A stretch of 19,491 nt of DNA from Gammaproteobacteria bacterium (GCA_029864065.1 JAOTUD010000006.1:1-19491); one strand, 5' to 3'; shown: positions 1 through 8,265, numbered from the stretch's first letter. Numbers and translations: made by a program. The notes: generated by a model not told the origin, from the letters alone.

Positions 1-677
1 TGGTTGATCGCCATTTCCCACGGCAGCTGGGGTTTGCGCTGCTCGAAATAGTCGTCCCATTTGTCGATGGTGTCATCGAGCTTCCTCTGGAACTGGGTGA
101 GGGTATACCCGATTATTACTCCCCTGTAATCTTCGGTGATATAGGCCATCGCCCCCAGCAGCCGCGCCGTTTTTTCCCATAACGCGCAGGCAGTTTCGTC
201 TTTCGCCGTTACGCAATACCGGCGGTAAGTCTTGTATGTAGTCACGGCCGTGTTGCCGATATCAATAGTCCTCTCGATATCCGGGTAACCCGTCCCTTCC
301 GGCTCCTTTAAATTAAATGTCAGCGCCTTAAAATTGACTGCGTCGGCATGCGACTGCAGGTTCATCGTCTTGGTAATTTGGATGAAATCGGGATCAAATG
401 AACCTTTGCCTATGACCGACAGAAACACTCTCACCGCGGCCTGGTAAGCGCTGGTTGCGGCGACGGGATCATCGCCAACGTCGACGCGAGCAAGTTCGGG
501 ATATTCGCTCAGGGTCGTTCTGGCGCAGTTGGACTCCCGGACGGTTTGGATCCAGGCTTTGAAATCTTCAAACTCGAGACTGTCCAGCCTGGATTCACAG
601 ATTTCCCCGGCTTTGACCGGGGATACGAACAACAGCAAAAGCGAAACGATGCCGATCAATACTTTAATACTGTTCAT
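1..677 (-). CDS. Exported protein of unknown function, C-terminus cut by window edge
   Basis: The frame is open from an ATG at 677 to the left edge, 225 codons without a stop, so the C-terminus is missing. The product begins with a clear signal peptide: Lys5, a hydrophobic stretch over about residues 6-20, and a likely cleavage after VKA (residue 23). There is no lipobox cysteine, so a soluble periplasmic or secreted protein is expected. The visible mature part has four cysteines (27, 51, 155, 164), which could form two disulfides, and an acidic, mostly helical-looking composition. I recognise no family. Its ATG shares one base with the TGA of the upstream hydrolase gene (TGATG), so the two are probably translationally coupled and functionally linked. 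Coding status is well supported; function is unknown. Confidence 0.75.
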   Translation of the reverse strand, partial: MNSIKVLIGIVSLLLLFVSPVKAGEICESRLDSLEFEDFKAWIQTVRESNCARTTLSEYPELARVDVGDDPVAATSAYQAAVRVFLSVIGKGSFDPDFIQITKTMNLQSHADAVNFKALTFNLKEPEGTGYPDIERTIDIGNTAVTTYKTYRRYCVTAKDETACALWEKTARLLGAMAYITEDYRGVIIGYTLTQFQRKLDDTIDKWDDYFEQRKPQLPWEMAIN

Positions 678-1783
678 CACTCATCCCCTTTGTCGGCGAT
701 CGCTTTCAACGCGGCGGTCAAATCTTCCAGCTTTGCATCGGCGTCGGATTGTACCGCTTCGATTTTTTTCCAGAATTCGGCAATTTCGCTGATCGATTCG
801 ATTTCGTCGAAGTCGATCGCATCGATGCTGGCCTTGAGCTTGTCCACCTTTTTGCCGAATACGCCCTTGTCGTGTTTCTTGTATTGCGCGGAGCGATCCG
901 GCGGATAGCTGTAATCGTCGATTAGCAGGTTGAACAACGGGCAGTGCAGCCGCGGGTCCGACAGGTAGTGCGTCATGCCGTGCACGTTGACCGCGTGCAC
1001 GCCGCTCAACTCCACATCGAAGAAAAACTCGTCCGGCCAGTTCTGCTCGGGCAGCCAGCGTGCCAGGTCGTCGATTTTGAACGCCTTGACCAGCGCGATC
1101 GGGTCGAACTTGTGATGCACGTTGTACATGAGTTCCATCATGCCGCTGGGCGCGGGTCGCACCGCGGTTTGTCGGCTGGTCGGATCGATGCCGGTTTTCA
1201 GCAGCCGGCTGGTGTTTGCCAGTTGATAAAACGCGGAGAAGGTGAACGGCATTTTCGACAGGTTGTTGTAGCGTGCATCCTCGAAACCGCCGTGCCACAT
1301 CTTGTGCAGCGTATCGTGGGTCACCGCCGTGCCCAGCGAATGCGCCATCAGCACGATCTTGCGCGAATTCAGATTACCGCCGTTGTTGAACTCCTGCAGG
1401 ATCTGGGTCATTTGCCGGGCGACTTCCAACTGAACCCGCACCCCCAGCGTGCTCATGTAGAGCACGACGTCGAGCCAGTGCGTAGCGTAGAAATTATCGT
1501 CGTTTACCTTGACCGCTTTTTCCAGGAAGCTCTTGGTGCGCGTGAAATGGACGCGTCCCTCGAGCGCATTGACCGCCTGCTTCCAGTTGTCGGCGGCGCG
1601 CCGGCGCCAGTCGTTGAAGACCTTGTTGTAGGCGATGGCGCGGACGTCTACCTTATCCTCTATATTCGAACCGAGCTTGTCGCTCAGGACTTGCCTGACC
1701 TCGGCTTCGACGCCTTCCCGGGTGTCCTCGCCCATGCCATGCACCACGACGAGCATGTTTTTAGAGTTTTGATTGGTTGGCAT
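677..1783 (-). CDS. Putative alpha/beta-hydrolase (lipase/esterase-like)
   Basis: This 368-residue protein starts MPTNQNSKNM and has no signal peptide, so it is predicted cytoplasmic. Near the N-terminus, residues 11-18 read LVVVHGMG, a beta-strand plus HG oxyanion-loop signature. AHSLG at 147-151 is a GxSxG-like nucleophile elbow with Ala in the first position and Ser149 as nucleophile. FDPIA puts a candidate acid at Asp227, and the HGMTH segment gives His272 (or His268) as the base. The last 60 residues are charged and helical, possibly a coiled coil. Substrate is unknown; lipase, esterase or phospholipase are all possible. The start is supported by AAAAGGA about nine bases upstream. It is the first gene of a two-gene unit with the exported protein that overlaps its stop codon. 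Confidence 0.8.
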   Translation of the reverse strand: MPTNQNSKNMLVVVHGMGEDTREGVEAEVRQVLSDKLGSNIEDKVDVRAIAYNKVFNDWRRRAADNWKQAVNALEGRVHFTRTKSFLEKAVKVNDDNFYATHWLDVVLYMSTLGVRVQLEVARQMTQILQEFNNGGNLNSRKIVLMAHSLGTAVTHDTLHKMWHGGFEDARYNNLSKMPFTFSAFYQLANTSRLLKTGIDPTSRQTAVRPAPSGMMELMYNVHHKFDPIALVKAFKIDDLARWLPEQNWPDEFFFDVELSGVHAVNVHGMTHYLSDPRLHCPLFNLLIDDYSYPPDRSAQYKKHDKGVFGKKVDKLKASIDAIDFDEIESISEIAEFWKKIEAVQSDADAKLEDLTAALKAIADKGDE

Positions 1784-2094
1784 TTGTGTGTCCTTTTGTT
1801 TTGGTTAGAATTGGATTGTTGCAGGCAAGACCAGGGCCGCTTGATGAGTAAAAGTTCGAGTTACCAGGTTCATCGGACAGTTTGCGGCCGCAACCTTCGG
1901 CAAGACTGCGGCATCACGCGCTTCCGCAACGCCGCGGCCATCGGGCGTCGCTTGTCGAAAGCATATGATATATCAGTGGCTGTCACGAAAGTTAATCCTC
2001 TAATTTTTCAGTTATCGGACTTATTGCTGCAACTTCTACCCGGACACATAACAGAAACCATGCCGGCTTTCAAATCGGAACCCCGGATTCGACC
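1784..2094. other. 311-bp intergenic region with weak minus-strand promoter candidate
   Basis: I see no gene here. On the minus strand a -35-like GTGACA (1986-1981) and a -10-like TATGCT (1965-1960) are 15 bases apart. They sit in an AT-rich patch and could drive the hydrolase unit, but the spacing is short and the match modest. A perfect 12-base palindrome, TTGCGGCCGCAA, lies at 1882-1893. I see no convincing intrinsic terminator for the acyl-CoA ligase gene ending at 2095. Confidence 0.3.
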
Positions 2095-3678
2095 TTACCG
2101 CGACGGTGCAGAAACGGCGTTGCGCATCAATGCATCCCGGATCAGGTGCTTCTGGATCTTGCCCACCGAAGTTTTCGGCAGGGATTCCTCGAATACGATG
2201 CGTTGCGGGGCCCTGAAGCTGGCGAGCTTGCCTGAGCAAAATCCAATCAGTTCGGCTTCGCTGACCTCGCGTCCTCGATGCAATACGACCACCGCGACGA
2301 TCGCCTCGTCGCGCAGCGCGTCCGGCAGGCCGATAACGGCGCATTCGAACACCGCCGGGTGCTGCAACACGACGTTTTCGACCTCGCCCGCGGAGACATT
2401 CTCACCGGAACGCTTGATCATGTCTTTGTTGCGATCGACGAAACGGAAATATCCGTCGTCGTCGCGGATCGCGCTGTCGCCGGTATAAAGCCAGCCGTCG
2501 CGAATCGTGTCGCGGGTCGCCTGCGGATTCCTGAAATAACCCGACATGATGGTTTCACCGGGGATCCCTTTTACCGTGATTTCGCCCGCCCGGCCTTGCG
2601 CGGCAGTGGCGCCCGTTTCATCGACCAGCGCAACCTCGTATCCGCCGATCGGTTTGCCGACGGTCCAGTTGCGCCGTTCGCCGCGCAGCGGGTTCATCAG
2701 TGGCGGTCCCATGGTTTCGGTCATACCCCACAGCTGGCACAACGGCGCGCCGAAGCGCCGCTCCCATTGCTCGAGCTGTTGCGGCGTCAGGTTTTGTGCA
2801 AACAGCACGACACGCAGCCCGTTGTCGCGATGCTCCGGCTGTTCCGGTTGCGCGAGAATCATGCGCATCGGCGCCGCGAACAGGCTCGCCACGGTGCAGC
2901 CATACTCGATGCAACGGTCGAAATAGCGGCTTGCGGAAAAGCGATCCATCAGCGCGACGCTGGCGCCGGCGAGCAGCGCGCTCATCGTCGAATAGTATTG
3001 TGCGTTGCCGTGGAATAGCGGCAGCACGACGAATTGCCGGTCCTGCTCGCCGAGCTCGATGGCATCGGCGACGGTTCGGCCCGCGGCCAGGTAGTTGGCG
3101 TGGGTGACCATGACGCCCTTTGGTTTCGACGTCGTACCCGAGGTATACATGATCGCGGCCATGTCGGTGTCGTCGGCCGGGCATGGCCACGGTGAATCGG
3201 GATATTGCACGAGCCGCGCCTCGAACGCATCCGCGGCGGGCTCGGACGCGTACGGGTCGCAGGCGATTACCTGCCGCAGTTGGTCGAGTTGCCGCTGGCA
3301 CTCGCCCAGCGTTGCCAGGTGCTCGGCGGTGGTCAAGGCGATTTTCGAATGCGAGTGGCCGAGCAGGTACACCAGCTCGTCGACCGACGCCAACACGTTG
3401 GTCGGCATCATCACCGCGCCAAGACGCGCCGCGGCAAACCACAGGATAACGAAGGCCGGGCAGTTGGGCAGGTGCAGGTTGACGACATCTCCCTGCCCTA
3501 GCCCCTGGTCGGCAAGAAAATGGCAGGCGCGGTTGACCTGCGCATCGAGGTCGCGGTAGGACAAAACCCGGCGCAACGAACCCTTCGACCCGGCTTCGAG
3601 CGGCTGGCGCTCGAACAACAGGAACGCCTTGTCGCCATGGCGTGCCGCCCTGTCCGCGAGTAATTGCGAGAGATTCAT
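2095..3678 (-). CDS. AMP-forming acyl-CoA synthetase/ligase (CaiC/FadD-like)
   Basis: The 527-residue product belongs to the ANL (acyl-CoA synthetase/NRPS adenylation) superfamily, which activates a carboxylate with ATP and transfers it to CoA in the cytoplasm. Family motifs appear in order: the phosphate loop YTSGTTSKPKG (178-188), WGMTET (317-322), YTGD (398-401), the hinge segment IKRSGENVSAGEVE (421-434) and the C-terminal catalytic lysine in SVGKIQK (Lys507). Length and layout resemble crotonobetaine/carnitine-CoA ligase and medium- to long-chain ligases; the substrate cannot be read from sequence. I chose ATG 3678 because homology-like sequence begins at once (MNLSQLLADRAARHGDKAFL). The frame stays open to 3780, but a longer start would overlap the upstream gene. 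No strong ribosome-binding site is seen. It lies 52 bases after the DUF454 gene and is probably co-transcribed with it. Confidence 0.9.
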   Translation of the reverse strand: MNLSQLLADRAARHGDKAFLLFERQPLEAGSKGSLRRVLSYRDLDAQVNRACHFLADQGLGQGDVVNLHLPNCPAFVILWFAAARLGAVMMPTNVLASVDELVYLLGHSHSKIALTTAEHLATLGECQRQLDQLRQVIACDPYASEPAADAFEARLVQYPDSPWPCPADDTDMAAIMYTSGTTSKPKGVMVTHANYLAAGRTVADAIELGEQDRQFVVLPLFHGNAQYYSTMSALLAGASVALMDRFSASRYFDRCIEYGCTVASLFAAPMRMILAQPEQPEHRDNGLRVVLFAQNLTPQQLEQWERRFGAPLCQLWGMTETMGPPLMNPLRGERRNWTVGKPIGGYEVALVDETGATAAQGRAGEITVKGIPGETIMSGYFRNPQATRDTIRDGWLYTGDSAIRDDDGYFRFVDRNKDMIKRSGENVSAGEVENVVLQHPAVFECAVIGLPDALRDEAIVAVVVLHRGREVSEAELIGFCSGKLASFRAPQRIVFEESLPKTSVGKIQKHLIRDALMRNAVSAPSR

Positions 3679-3730
3679 CAGTATCGGCCAACGAAACACG
3701 AGCCGATCATTGACGAGATGCCGTCGGTGG

Positions 3731-4144
3731 TCAAGCCCTCGGTTTAGGGCGCGTCCATAAAAAGCCGCCGATGCAGACAAAGAACAGGCTCATGCCGAGC
3801 ACCAGCATCCAGTGCGATCCGGTCCAGATCAGGGTTAGCCAGCTGCCGAGCATCATCATCGTGGCCAGCCATTTTGCGCTTAACGGCACCGCGCCTTGTT
3901 GCTGCCAGTCGTTGATCAGGCGGGCAAACATTGGTTGATCGTAAATCCAGTCATGTATCCGCTGCGATCCCCTCGACGCCGCCCAGACCGCAACCAGGAG
4001 AAAGGGCGTTGCCGGCAGCAGGGGCAGGAATACACCGGCGACGGCAAACAGAGTCGCCGTGTACGCCAGCAACAAATACGCCATTTGCGCACGCTTTCCA
4101 GGCATCGGATGCTGCGGGCTGGATCGTTTCGATTCGTCGACCAT
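3731..4144 (-). CDS. DUF454 (YbaN-type) inner-membrane protein
   Basis: The 137-residue product matches the small DUF454/YbaN membrane family. An N-terminal hydrophobic hairpin contains the typical GVFLPLLPATPFLLVAVW pattern, followed by a polar segment with HDWIYDQPMFARLINDW and then two further hydrophobic helices before the basic end RPKPRA. The family's function is not established. The start is uncertain. The frame extends upstream to a TTG at 4177, but that part is repeat sequence, so I reject it. ATG codons at 4144, 4105 and 4084 are all possible. The 4084 start (MAYLLLAY) has a GGAAAG nine bases upstream and best matches the usual family N-terminus. The gene sits just after the palindromic repeat and its T-tract, and 52 bases before the acyl-CoA ligase. 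Confidence 0.8.
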   Translation of the reverse strand: MVDESKRSSPQHPMPGKRAQMAYLLLAYTATLFAVAGVFLPLLPATPFLLVAVWAASRGSQRIHDWIYDQPMFARLINDWQQQGAVPLSAKWLATMMMLGSWLTLIWTGSHWMLVLGMSLFFVCIGGFLWTRPKPRA

Positions 4145-4149
4145 GTTCC

Positions 4150-4237
4150 AAAAAAATTCCGGGGACACAATACTCAACTAGTGGTTATAACCGGATTTCG
4201 GGTTATACAAGTAGAGAAATCAAGTATTGTGTCCCCG
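4150..4237 (-). terminator. Repeat-derived hairpin plus T-tract after the RND gene
   Basis: Read on the minus strand, arm CGGGGACACAATACT (4237-4223) pairs perfectly with AGTATTGTGTCCCCG (4174-4160), a 15-bp stem. Inside the 48-base loop is a second 7-bp stem (4207-4201 with 4192-4186). The outer stem is followed by GAA and then seven T residues (4156-4150). This is the layout of an intrinsic terminator for the RND operon, except for the long loop. It also overlaps the RND stop codon. Confidence 0.5.
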
Positions 4238-4240
4238 TAT
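4155..4240. repeat. Palindromic intergenic repeat, two inverted CGGGGACACA copies
   Basis: The left copy reads AATTCCGGGGACACAATACT from 4155. The right copy is its inverse, AGTATTGTGTCCCCG at 4223-4237. Between them lies the nested stem TATAACC (4186-4192) / GGTTATA (4201-4207). A third, lone copy lies at 8243-8265. From memory, similar GGGGACAC-type sequences occur near REP-associated (Y1-type) transposases in other proteobacteria. No such transposase is present here, so the element would be non-autonomous. Confidence 0.7.
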
Positions 4241-7200
4241 CTGTTCGGGATCAGTCGGGGACCAGGGCAAGTTTTTATACAGGCGTCGCGAAATTTGCTG
4301 CAGGTCATCCATGACGGCGAGCAGGCACGGGATCAGCACCAGCGTGATCGGCGTCGCGAACAGGATACCGTACCCCATCGCGAGCGCCATCGGCGCCGAG
4401 AACGGATCCGAACCGCCAAGGCCGTAGGCCATCGGCAACAGACCCGCCACGGTCGTAATCGACGTCAACACGATCGGGCGCAGCCTGGTTTTGGCGGCAC
4501 CGACGATCCGGTCGTGGGCCGACAGGCCAGGCTGGATTTCCTGCAGGCGGTTGACGAGGTTGACCAGGATCAGCGAGTCGTTGACGACGATGCCGGTCAG
4601 GCCGACGACGCCGAGCATCGCCAGGAAACCGAAGGCCTGCTGGTGCAGCGCGAACGCGAGGATGACCCCGACCAGGCCGAACGGGATCGCGATCATGACC
4701 ATCACCGGCTGCGTCAGCGAATTGAACAGCAGCACCAGCAGCAGGTAGATGCCGATCGCAGCGGCGATAAAGGCGACCACCAGGCTGCCCATCGATTCCG
4801 CCGACTCCTCGGCCTCGCCGCCGACCGCGAGACGCATTCCGGGCCAGTCCTGGTCCAGGTCGATGTCCTGCAGCGTGCGCGCGGTCGCCGCCAGCGGCGT
4901 GATGACGTCCTTGACCACGTCGGCGGTAATCGTGATCGCGCGCTCGTTATCGAAGTGGTAAACGTTGGACGGTCCCGCGCCGATGCTGAATTCGGCCACC
5001 TCCTCGAGGCGGACGAAATCGCCGCGCGCGTTCGGAATCACCAGGTCCGCCAGCGTGTCGAGCGAGCTGCGCGCGGATTCTTCGAACAACACTCTGAAAT
5101 CGACATCCTCGTCGCCGTAACGAACCGAGGTGACGACCTCGCCGTCGAAAGCGAGGCGTACGTTGCGGGCGATATCGGCCACGGTGAGCCCCCGGTCGGC
5201 AAGGCGGATATAGTCGATTTCGATATTGATCTGCTCCTTGCCTTTCTTGTCGTCGCGGTCGATGTCCTTGACGCCATCGAGTCGCTCGAGCCGCTGCACC
5301 ACCAGTTCGGCGAGTTCGGCGCGCCGGGTATCATCGCTGCCGACGACACGAATCGTGATCGGCCGGCCTACCGGCGGCCCGCCGCTGTCGACGATAAACC
5401 CGAGCCGCTCGATCTCTTCGATCTTCTCGCCGCGCGCACGCAGGTCTTCAACGATCGCGTCGGCGTTGCGTTCGCGCGTCGCAAATGGTGTCAGGAATAC
5501 CCCGACGTAAGCCCAGTGCTCATTCTCGCCCGGAAAATAATCGCCGAGGCCGCCAATCCGGGTGACGTAGGACTCGACCTCGCCGGCGGGTAAATCCTCG
5601 ACCAGCGCCTCGAGGCTGCGGATCGTGTCGGAGGTGTGGTCGAGCGAGGAACCCGTCGGCAATTCGGCGAGCACGTAAAACCGATCCGCCGACTGCGTCG
5701 GGAACAGCACGAAATCCATATAGCGCGCGGCGTACCAGAAAGCGCTCATCAGCACCACGAAGGCGGCGATCATTACCGGGTAGCGCCACCTGAGCATGCG
5801 TTCGAGAATATTACCGAAGGCGCGCTTGATCGCCTCGATATCGAGCCGCCTGGGTTCCTTTGCCACGTTCAGCGCGCGCTCGTCGACGCCCCAGATCAGG
5901 TGCGCCGGCAGGGCAACGATCAGTTCCGCGAACGACACCAGCAATGCCAACAACACCACCAGCGGAATCACGAAGATAAAATCACCGAGCGTGCCGGTCA
6001 TGAAAAACATCGGCGCAAATGCCAACGCCGTCGTCAGCAACGTGGTAACAACGGGCGCGAATACCGCCGCCGCGCCTTCGACCGCGGCATCCAGCGGCGC
6101 TTTACCCATTTCGCGGAAGCGCCAGATATTCTCGGCGACGACGATGCCGTCGTCGACGATGATGCCGATGACCAGGATCATCGCGCCGAGCGCGATCGAA
6201 TCGAGGTAGGCGCCGAACATCGGCAGCAGGAATATCGTGCCGAGCAGCGCCACCGGGATCCCCATCGCCACCCAGATTGCCGAGCGCAGGTCGAGGAACA
6301 GCGCCAGCGTCACCAGCACCAGGACCAGGCCCAGCGCGCCGTTATAAAGCACGACCTCGAGGCGGTTATTGACGTTCTGCGACACATCGTTGGAGTACTC
6401 GATGCGCACGCTGTCCGGCAATCGATGCTGGTTTTCGTCGACAAAGGCCTTGATCCGCTCCACGGTGCGAATAATGTCGGCCGATTCTTTCTTGTAGACC
6501 AGGAACGAGATGGCCGCCCTGCCATTCATGCGCGAACGAATCTTTTCCGGTTCGAAGGCATCCTTGACGATGGCAAGATCCCTGACGCGAACCTGGGTAC
6601 CGTCGGCGGTGACGTCGACGATAACGTCCTCGACCTCCTGCGGGGTCTCGAACTGCGCCAGCGTAACGATATTTTTTTCGCTGGTATAGGACTCGAAGGA
6701 TCCGCCGCTGGCGCGGATATTGCGATTCGCGATCGCGTTGACAATCTGCGCTCCGGGCACCTGCCATTGCTCCATCGCATCCTGCAGTATTTCGACCTGG
6801 ATTTCGCGGTCGAGGTAACCGTAACGCCGCAGCCGCGCCACGCCGGGAATTTCCTCGAGGGCTTTTTCCGCGCGCCGCGCGATCTCGCGCAGCTCGGCAT
6901 AAGGGATATCACCGCTCAGACCCACCTCGATGATCGGAATTCCGGTCGCCGTGGTAATTTCGAGCACTACCGGCTGCTCGTCGACCTCCGGCGGCAGCCC
7001 CGCGGTTCTCGATACCGCGTCGCGAACATCGGTCTTGACCTTGTCCAGATCCTTGGCGTCGAGGTCGATCTTGACGTTGACGACCGAAATGTTTTCCATC
7101 GAAAACGAGGTCACGCGTTTCAGCCCGTCGACTTCCTTGAGTTCTTCCTCGATCTTGTTGGTGACATTGAGTTCGACATCCCGCGGCGACGCGCCGGGGT

Positions 7201-7354
7201 AGCGCGTGGTGATGACCATTTCCGCCAGGTCGACGCTCGGGAAGTTATCACGTTGAATATGGGTCAGGGTACCAAGGCCCAGCAGCACGACCATCAGCGT
7301 GAAGATATTTGCCAGGGTATGGTTGCTGGCGAAATAGCGGAGCAATGACTGCAT
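4220..7354 (-). CDS. RND-family efflux transporter, inner-membrane permease
   Basis: This 1044-residue protein has full RND (AcrB-like) architecture: an N-terminal membrane helix (about 15-32), a first periplasmic loop, a helix block (about 335-490), an amphipathic linker, another helix (about 528-543), a second periplasmic loop, and a final helix block (about 858-1012). The proton-relay pair is visible in helix 4 as IGIIVDDGIVVAEN, with Asp401 and Asp402. Helix 10 carries GIVVNDSLILVN, with Asn925-Asp926 where AcrB has a lysine. It would export small molecules by proton antiport with the periplasmic adaptor encoded 26 bases upstream; the substrate is unknown. No outer-membrane channel gene is in the window. 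The last five residues (RGHNT) and the stop codon come from the palindromic repeat, so the original C-terminus may have been altered by insertion. Confidence 0.95.
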   Translation of the reverse strand: MQSLLRYFASNHTLANIFTLMVVLLGLGTLTHIQRDNFPSVDLAEMVITTRYPGASPRDVELNVTNKIEEELKEVDGLKRVTSFSMENISVVNVKIDLDAKDLDKVKTDVRDAVSRTAGLPPEVDEQPVVLEITTATGIPIIEVGLSGDIPYAELREIARRAEKALEEIPGVARLRRYGYLDREIQVEILQDAMEQWQVPGAQIVNAIANRNIRASGGSFESYTSEKNIVTLAQFETPQEVEDVIVDVTADGTQVRVRDLAIVKDAFEPEKIRSRMNGRAAISFLVYKKESADIIRTVERIKAFVDENQHRLPDSVRIEYSNDVSQNVNNRLEVVLYNGALGLVLVLVTLALFLDLRSAIWVAMGIPVALLGTIFLLPMFGAYLDSIALGAMILVIGIIVDDGIVVAENIWRFREMGKAPLDAAVEGAAAVFAPVVTTLLTTALAFAPMFFMTGTLGDFIFVIPLVVLLALLVSFAELIVALPAHLIWGVDERALNVAKEPRRLDIEAIKRAFGNILERMLRWRYPVMIAAFVVLMSAFWYAARYMDFVLFPTQSADRFYVLAELPTGSSLDHTSDTIRSLEALVEDLPAGEVESYVTRIGGLGDYFPGENEHWAYVGVFLTPFATRERNADAIVEDLRARGEKIEEIERLGFIVDSGGPPVGRPITIRVVGSDDTRRAELAELVVQRLERLDGVKDIDRDDKKGKEQINIEIDYIRLADRGLTVADIARNVRLAFDGEVVTSVRYGDEDVDFRVLFEESARSSLDTLADLVIPNARGDFVRLEEVAEFSIGAGPSNVYHFDNERAITITADVVKDVITPLAATARTLQDIDLDQDWPGMRLAVGGEAEESAESMGSLVVAFIAAAIGIYLLLVLLFNSLTQPVMVMIAIPFGLVGVILAFALHQQAFGFLAMLGVVGLTGIVVNDSLILVNLVNRLQEIQPGLSAHDRIVGAAKTRLRPIVLTSITTVAGLLPMAYGLGGSDPFSAPMALAMGYGILFATPITLVLIPCLLAVMDDLQQISRRLYKNLPWSPTDPEQIRGHNT

Positions 7355-7380
7355 GCCGTTCGCGGTTTCCCTGTCCGGCT

Positions 7381-8151
7381 TTACCGGAATATCGCCTTGC
7401 CGAACATGCCTGGATACAGTCCGGGCCTGTTGGGCAGCGCGAGCTCGATCAGGAAGGTATGGCGATCGTCGCCGTACGGTATAACCCTGATGACGCGCGC
7501 GCTGACCGATTCGTCGCCGAGCGCCGTGATCGTGACCAACGCCACGTCGTCAACCTTGATATTCGTCAGATCGCGTTCCGTGACGCGCGCCCTGAACTTG
7601 AGTTTGCTCTGATCCTGGATCTCGTAGAGCGCCTGTCCGGGTTGCGTAACAAGGCCGGTCTCCGCGTACTTCCTGATCACGACCGCGTCGAACGGCGCCC
7701 TGATCCGGGTTTCCATCAGGGTCGACTGGATTGCATCGATTTCCGCCTGCGCGGCCTTGAGGTTGGCCGCGGCAATTTCGAGTGCGTACACGGCCTCGTC
7801 GACGGCGTCCTGCGACACCGCGTTGGTCTGGGTCAGTTTTTCGAGGCGCTTGCGGCTGCGCTCGCGGTGCGCGAGTTCCGCCTCGGCGCGCTCGCGTGCC
7901 GCCTGCGCGATCTTTAGCCTGGCCTGGTACTCGGTGTCATCGAGCTCGACGATCACCTGGTCACCCTTGACCCGCTCGCCCTCGAGCGCGTGTACCCGCG
8001 TGATCCGGCCCATGATGCGAGTCGCCAGCGTGACGCTGCGGTTGGCGATCACGGAACCGGTGACGATCCGATCGCCCGACTCGGCCGGCGCAAGGCCGGT
8101 GTACAGAATTGAAAACAGTGTCAGACTCGCGAGCAGACCTGGCGGCTTCAT
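7381..8151 (-). CDS. RND periplasmic adaptor (membrane fusion protein), short form
   Basis: The 256-residue product is a periplasmic adaptor that would couple the RND pump to an outer-membrane channel. It has a signal peptide ending near APA (residue 23). A split lipoyl domain follows: about 44-80 (IMGRITRVHALEGERVKGD) and about 150-180 (RAPFDAVVIRKYAETGLVT). These flank a helical hairpin (about 80-148), and a beta-barrel ends at GLYPGMFGKAIFR. Common adaptors are about 350-400 residues and continue into a membrane-proximal domain, which is missing here. ATG 8151 is chosen because AAGGA lies seven bases upstream and the signal peptide follows; the frame extends to 8256 only through repeat DNA. 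A -10-like TATAGT (8187-8182) lies close upstream, without a clear -35. It forms an operon with the RND gene. Confidence 0.9.
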   Translation of the reverse strand: MKPPGLLASLTLFSILYTGLAPAESGDRIVTGSVIANRSVTLATRIMGRITRVHALEGERVKGDQVIVELDDTEYQARLKIAQAARERAEAELAHRERSRKRLEKLTQTNAVSQDAVDEAVYALEIAAANLKAAQAEIDAIQSTLMETRIRAPFDAVVIRKYAETGLVTQPGQALYEIQDQSKLKFRARVTERDLTNIKVDDVALVTITALGDESVSARVIRVIPYGDDRHTFLIELALPNRPGLYPGMFGKAIFR

Positions 8152-8242
8152 TCCGTTATTCCTTATTTTTTTAACGGGTAAACTATACCTGAATTGCCAA
8201 ACGAGACCACCCCCGGAACCAGCCTTCCAGAGAGTCAAAAAG

Positions 8243-8265
8243 AATTCCGGGGACACAGTACTTAA
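8243..8265. repeat. Third copy of the CGGGGACACA repeat
   Basis: AATTCCGGGGACACAGTACT continuing with TAA matches the copy at 4155-4177 at 21 of 23 positions, in the same orientation. It is inverted relative to the copy at 4222-4237. Together with that inverted copy it brackets the adaptor-RND operon. Read on the minus strand it creates the artificial peptide start MSPEFF upstream of the real adaptor start. Confidence 0.65.

Noticed and set aside
1882..1893. Perfect palindrome TTGCGGCCGCAA
   Set aside because: A single 12-base palindrome in GC-rich DNA can occur by chance, and it is not placed near a start codon or a second copy.
944..2488. Plus-strand open frame of 514 codons
   Set aside because: It crosses the antisense of the hydrolase gene, an intergenic gap and the ligase end. 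Its composition is that of an antisense shadow and no motif is seen.
4145..4177. TTG-initiated N-terminal extension of the DUF454 protein (MSIVSPEFFWN)
   Set aside because: These codons are the palindromic repeat; the same peptide-like string (MSPEFF) appears before the adaptor gene from another repeat copy.
5636..7348. Long plus-strand open frames of 570 codons here and 565 codons at 3896-5593, antisense to the RND gene
   Set aside because: They mirror the RND gene and its neighbours, are rich in Arg/His/Asp/Gln with no domain, and arise from strong codon bias in GC-rich DNA. The RND frame has full family motifs.
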